Shown one piece after another: positions 60,980 to 64,000 of a stretch of 64,000 nucleotides of DNA. This stretch comes from Candidatus Obscuribacterales bacterium. Lineage in GTDB: Bacteria > Cyanobacteriota > Vampirovibrionia > Obscuribacterales > Obscuribacteraceae. The stretch's first letter is position 1; the number at the start of each line of letters is the position of its first letter. The translations under genes and the position numbers were made by a program. The notes beneath the pieces are model-generated. The model worked only from the letters and a program-made list of their open reading frames with translations, was not told where the DNA came from and searched no databases. The stretch covers positions 248,001 through 312,000 of the forward strand of contig JAIEOQ010000006.1 in assembly GCA_019750335.1 (NCBI GenBank), in the 5' to 3' direction.

Positions 60980-61186
60980 TTAGCCGCCGTGCCAATCATC
61001 ATCCGTATAGAATTTTTCTTCTTGCGGATTGTCTCGGATGTCTATTGGTACAAGCTCGGAGCGATTGATGTTGCCGCAGTCCGGACAAGATAAAAAGCCG
61101 CCGCCTTGAAAAAGGAACTCTTTATTGCAGCGTGTGCACAAATATTTTGCTGTTTCAGCTGGTTTATTAGGCATTTTGGCTTTCAT
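60980..61186 (-). CDS. Small zinc-ribbon protein
   Basis: 68 residues from ATG 61186 (TTGGAG at 8 nt). Cys pairs CTRC and CPDC, 15 residues between, form a zinc ribbon; the C-terminus is acidic (EEKFYTDDDWHGG). The open frame continues to 61324 but the added 46 residues are not supported. Similar small zinc ribbons are found as regulators or rubredoxin-like subunits; the role here is unknown. A 14-bp palindrome lies about 50 nt upstream. Confidence 0.6.
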   Translation of the reverse strand: MKAKMPNKPAETAKYLCTRCNKEFLFQGGGFLSCPDCGNINRSELVPIDIRDNPQEEKFYTDDDWHGG

Positions 61187-61235
61187 CACTTTTCTCCAAT
61201 CAGGTAGTAATACTCGATCGTAAAAAAGGTAAAAC

Positions 61236-61249
61236 AGTTCCCGGGAACT
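61236..61249. promoter_or_regulatory. Perfect 14-bp palindrome upstream of the zinc-ribbon gene
   Basis: AGTTCCCGGGAACT, self-complementary. It lies 50 nt before the zinc-ribbon start and may be a repressor site; it could also belong to an RNA on the plus strand. Confidence 0.4.
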
Positions 61250-61348
61250 TTTAAAAGAGTGTCCCGTCATTCCAGCAAAGAGAAAAGCCGAATCATAAAG
61301 CAAGAGTGAGAATTCACCATTCAAACCAAGCTTTATAGGCTATTCCCC

Positions 61349-61381
61349 CCAGCACCAATCAATATTGGTGCTGGTTTTTTT
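61349..61381 (+). terminator. Strong plus-strand intrinsic terminator with no gene in front
   Basis: Perfect 11-bp stem CCAGCACCAAT/ATTGGTGCTGG, 4-nt loop, then seven T on the plus strand. On the minus strand the hairpin is followed by GGGGGG, so it cannot end a minus transcript. No plus gene ends within 2.6 kb. Confidence 0.8.
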
Positions 61382-61384
61382 GCA

Positions 61385-61831
61385 TTAACTATCGTGTTCG
61401 CGATCGAATGCTTTTTTATAGATTTCTTTGTAGGCAGCTAAGTTGTCTGCAGTTTTACCCTGATTAGCCTTACTGCTCTCTTCCGGTGCTGAAGCCTGTT
61501 TGGGCTTTTCCGGGTGAAGCTTAGCTAAAGGATGTTCCGGTGTTTTTACTTTTGCTATCTTGTCTTGAGTTGTGACAAGGGCAGGGTTTGGTGGTTCTGG
61601 CGGAGGCGGAGCATCCGGTTTAAAGTCCGGTTTGAGCCAGGGCGCGATGGAATGAATTTGTTGCTTGCTTAACCAACCTCTGGCAACTAATACTTCTTCC
61701 AGAGGTAAATCATTTATTTCGTGGTCGGCAAGAGCTAACTCGACTTGAGCGGCGGACAGGAGTTCCAGTTCAAGAATCGTTTCCGCTAGACGGGTGGAAG
61801 GATTTTGACTTGGTTCGTCCGAATCACTCAT
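61385..61831 (-). CDS. MshEN-like domain protein with proline-rich tail
   Basis: 148 residues. The N-terminal 70 residues show two MshEN-type half-motifs (LAETILELELLSAAQVELAL, LEEVLVARGWLSKQQIHSIA), a cyclic di-GMP-binding fold in GspE/MshE proteins, although the Arg-Leu-Gly residues are degenerate. The remaining part is Pro/Lys-rich and disordered. It overlaps the end of khpA by 8 nt, so it is in the ffh-rpsP-khpA unit, where rimM would often stand. The second such protein of the window is at 18721-18981. Confidence 0.6.
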   Translation of the reverse strand: MSDSDEPSQNPSTRLAETILELELLSAAQVELALADHEINDLPLEEVLVARGWLSKQQIHSIAPWLKPDFKPDAPPPPEPPNPALVTTQDKIAKVKTPEHPLAKLHPEKPKQASAPEESSKANQGKTADNLAAYKEIYKKAFDREHDS

Positions 61832-62186
61832 TTGGTAGAGCTACTTCAATATCAACTCTTTTGCCGTGACGACCTGCTACGGCGCGTACAAATTGACGCA
61901 GAGCCGTGATAGTTCTTCCATCTTTGCCGATCAGTCTGCCGGTAACGGCAGGATCGCAAAGAATGCTTAAGTGCGTTCGTCCCATGCCTTGAGATTCACG
62001 AGTAATCTGCACGGCGTTAGGGTCACGTGCTAAAACAGTTATTACATATTCAGCCAAATCTTCTGCGGCTGTTGAGTCGCTGACAATACGTGGACCGCGG
62101 TTACCACCGCGACCTACGAAGCGACCTCTGCCTTTCTTATAAGGCTGGCCACCGTCTCGCTTGGCTGGGCGCCGTTCTTCATCCAT
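61824..62186 (-). CDS. khpA: KhpA-type KH-domain RNA-binding protein with basic N-terminal extension
   Basis: 120 residues. The C-terminal 75 residues are a single KH domain with the loop [17 protein letters not shown], matching KhpA/YlqC, which forms a complex with KhpB and binds small RNAs. The N-terminal 45 residues are rich in Arg and Gly (KGRGRF, RGGNRG) and add an RNA-binding-like tail absent from usual KhpA. ATG 62186 lies inside rpsP (73-nt overlap); a TTG near residue 44 would give a minimal KhpA instead. Normal position after rpsP. Confidence 0.85.
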   Translation of the reverse strand: MDEERRPAKRDGGQPYKKGRGRFVGRGGNRGPRIVSDSTAAEDLAEYVITVLARDPNAVQITRESQGMGRTHLSILCDPAVTGRLIGKDGRTITALRQFVRAVAGRHGKRVDIEVALPNE

Positions 62187-62350
62187 TTCTTAATCGCTTC
62201 TAAATTCAATTTGAGTTCTTTGGAGATTGGATTGTAATAGCCTAACTCTTCGATAGGGCTACCATCGCGACGGTTACGGCTATCTGTCGCCACTACTCTA
62301 TAGTGCGGCGCCTTTTTTGCTCCAACTCTCTTTAGTCTGATCTTAACCAC
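62114..62350 (-). CDS. rpsP: 30S ribosomal protein S16
   Basis: 78 residues, complete S16: [29 protein letters not shown], then [15 protein letters not shown] 62350 has AGAGG 10 nt upstream, with a second SD-like motif farther away. Its end overlaps the next gene. Position between ffh and khpA is the classic bacterial order. Confidence 0.97.
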   Translation of the reverse strand: MVKIRLKRVGAKKAPHYRVVATDSRNRRDGSPIEELGYYNPISKELKLNLEAIKKWMKNGAQPSETVASLIRKAEVAS

Positions 62351-62484
62351 TGAAAACTACCTCTCCTGTCCTCCTGAATTCCTTCAGAGCTTTCCTTTAT
62401 ATCATGAAAACATATGCATTGGCAGCAATGTAAGCTAGCCTTTGCATTCTGACGAACTCGGCAGACGACTTATTTTAGCAAAAG

Positions 62485-63978
62485 CTAAAAGCGTTTCTTG
62501 TTCTTCTTGCGAAAGATATTACCGCCGCCCGGACGGGGCAAGTTTTGTCCGGAAAAGCCGCCAGGGCTTGGCATTTGCGGTAAATTTTTAGCCAGATCTT
62601 GTAAATCCGGCATTGCTCCGCCTTTGCCCATACCCGGCATTCCAGGCATGCCTGGAAACTGCATACCACCGGTCATTTTGTGGAATTGGCCGAACATTTT
62701 GCGCATCTGTTCAAACTCGTTCAGCATTTGGCCGATTTCATTATCTTTTAGTCCCGAACCACGAGCGATCCGGCGCCTGCGGCTCATATTGATGATTTCT
62801 GGACGTTGTCTCTCGGCAACAGTCATAGAGTTAATAGCTGTCTCATACAGGTGAAGCATTTTCTCACCATGAGTAGCAATTGTGCTCTGTTGTTCGGAGG
62901 AAAGCCCGAGCATACCGCCGACTCCCATCATTTTCATGATGTCGCCCAGTGATCCCATGCGCTTCATCATTCTTTGCGATTGTAAAAACATTTCCAAAGT
63001 GAATTCGCCGGCAAACATCTGCTTGGCCACTTTTTCAGCTTCTTTTTCATCGATGGCGTCTTGCGCTTTTTCTACTAAAGCGACTACGTCACCCATGCCG
63101 AGAATGCGACTAGCCATTCGGTCTGGATAAAAAGCGTCCAAGTTATCCAGTTTTTCGCCGGTGCTGATGAATTTGATTGGCTGGCCGGAAGCTTCGCGTA
63201 CGGATAGAGCCGCTCCGCCACGGGCATCGCCGTCTACCTTGGCAAGGAGCACTCCGGTGACGCCAATTTGGGTATTGAATGTTTCAGTTACATTTACTGA
63301 TTCTTGTCCGGTCATGGCATCGATGACCAGAAGCTTTTCAGCCGGCTCCAGAGCGCGATCTAGAAGGAGCAGTTCAGCCATTAAGTCTGTATCAATTTGC
63401 AGACGTCCGGCTGTATCGAGGATGACAGGTGAATAACCTGCTTTTTTTGCTTCAGCTACGGCTTGAGTAGCAATTTCAAGCACATTGGTCGAGTCGGCAA
63501 GTGAAAAAACCGGGATGTCTACTTGCTTTCCTAAAGTCTGCAACTGTTTGATTGCTGCTGGGCGCTGGATATCGCAAGCGACCATCAAAGGCTTTTGCCC
63601 TTCTTTGCGCAAACGGACGGCTAGCTTGGCGCAGGCGGTTGTTTTACCCGAACCTTGCAAACCAAGAAGCATTAATACTGAAGGTGAACCTTTAAAGTTG
63701 AGCGGTACATTCTCGCCGCCAAGTATTTCAACAAGCTCATCATGAACGATTTTTATGAATTGTTGAGCCGGGGATACGGACTCAATTACTTCTTCGCCTA
63801 GAGCTTTCTGCCGTATGCGGCTAATGAAAAGCTTTACTACTTTAAGGCTGACATCAGCTTCCAAGAGTGCTTTACGCACTTCACGAATCGCTTCCTCCAT
63901 ATTCTCCGGAGTCAGTTTGCTGTCGCCGCGAAGCGACTTCATGGTTTCTTGCAAGCGGTCGGTTAAAGTATCGAACAT
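62485..63978 (-). CDS. ffh: Signal recognition particle protein Ffh (SRP54)
   Basis: GTPase of the signal recognition particle, binding signal peptides and SRP RNA. 497 residues. N-terminal helical domain, G domain with GLQGSGKTTACAKLA, DTAGRLQID and LAKVDGDARGGAALSV, then the Met-rich M domain (MFLQSQRMMKRMGSLGDIMKMMG) and the RNA-binding RRRRIARGSG. The last 70 residues are Pro/Gly-rich and end in a basic KKNKKRF tail. ATG 63978 is used; TTG 63984 is the alternative. Its RNA is at 19006-19110. Confidence 0.97.
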   Translation of the reverse strand: MFDTLTDRLQETMKSLRGDSKLTPENMEEAIREVRKALLEADVSLKVVKLFISRIRQKALGEEVIESVSPAQQFIKIVHDELVEILGGENVPLNFKGSPSVLMLLGLQGSGKTTACAKLAVRLRKEGQKPLMVACDIQRPAAIKQLQTLGKQVDIPVFSLADSTNVLEIATQAVAEAKKAGYSPVILDTAGRLQIDTDLMAELLLLDRALEPAEKLLVIDAMTGQESVNVTETFNTQIGVTGVLLAKVDGDARGGAALSVREASGQPIKFISTGEKLDNLDAFYPDRMASRILGMGDVVALVEKAQDAIDEKEAEKVAKQMFAGEFTLEMFLQSQRMMKRMGSLGDIMKMMGVGGMLGLSSEQQSTIATHGEKMLHLYETAINSMTVAERQRPEIINMSRRRRIARGSGLKDNEIGQMLNEFEQMRKMFGQFHKMTGGMQFPGMPGMPGMGKGGAMPDLQDLAKNLPQMPSPGGFSGQNLPRPGGGNIFRKKNKKRF

Positions 63979-64000
63979 TTTCAAGCTCGCTTTTTTCGGG

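Noticed and set aside
1..64000. CRISPR arrays, insertion sequences, prophage or integrative elements
   Set aside because: No regularly spaced repeats, transposases, integrases or phage genes were found. The two toxin-antitoxin pairs are not by themselves evidence of an island.

Overview
This window is ordinary bacterial chromosome: densely packed genes on both strands, short intergenic gaps, Shine-Dalgarno sites and standard-code stops (TGA is used as a stop). Several genes start with TTG or GTG. The base composition looks like mid-40s percent GC by eye. I see no phage, insertion sequence, integron or CRISPR array. The organism has an outer-envelope style cell wall programme (murD-ftsW-murG, an LPS-type glycosyltransferase, RlpA), makes haem by the glutamyl-tRNA (C5) route, carries a short SRP RNA without an Alu domain, and has many TPR and HEAT proteins. 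A non-photosynthetic relative of cyanobacteria (Melainabacteria/Obscuribacterales type) would fit, but that is inference from gene style only.

Layout. 1-7.5 kb: the cut-off iron-sulfur/FAD subunit of a xanthine-dehydrogenase-type enzyme, a mazEF toxin-antitoxin pair with a clear promoter and operator, a CoA-transferase/racemase, an esterase, a UMF1-type transporter, a HIT hydrolase and small membrane or secreted proteins. 7.5-11.7 kb: a large APC-superfamily permease tail-to-tail with a KdpD/KdpE-like two-component pair. 11.7-16.2 kb: housekeeping and stress genes (CsaA, lipoprotein, EVE, truncated globin, GNAT, LOG, LysE). 16.4-19.2 kb: a histidine-kinase-like protein whose catalytic motifs are all lost, preceded by a tiny MshEN-like protein and by the SRP RNA gene. 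20.8-25.1 kb: hemA-hemC-hemD-hemB. 25-32 kb: a BtuF-like binding protein, a P-loop kinase, a flotillin with its NfeD-like partner, and a DHH-CBS-poly(A)-polymerase fusion. 32-41 kb: a lipid kinase, tRNA-Ser(CGA), an alcohol dehydrogenase, a higBA pair with a nested palindromic operator, cysS-gltX, RlpA and YebC. 41-49.5 kb: a large TPR protein, murD-ftsW-murG, an extremely acidic small protein as its own transcription unit, and gcvT-gcvH. 50-61 kb: a HEAT-repeat protein, then one operon with an acyl-CoA-dehydrogenase-like protein, a tandem retropepsin-like protein, a glycosyltransferase and a response regulator. Its likely kinase is encoded tail-to-tail. A secreted TPR protein, a TadE-like pilin protein and an NCS1 permease follow. 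61-64 kb: ffh-rpsP-khpA followed by a second MshEN-like protein.

How parts connect. The SRP RNA and its protein Ffh are both here, about 43 kb apart. The tRNA-Ser lacks an encoded CCA and the window also holds a nucleotidyltransferase of the CCA-adding class. The kdpDE-like genes have no kdpFABC nearby, so the adjacent permease is a candidate target. The most unusual material is a group of proteins that keep a fold but lose or alter catalytic residues: the pseudokinase with its MshEN partner, the DP-x-A retropepsin pair and the acyl-CoA dehydrogenase without either known base. The lone acidic protein and an orphan plus-strand terminator at 61.35 kb, which hints at an unrecognised RNA, also stand out.
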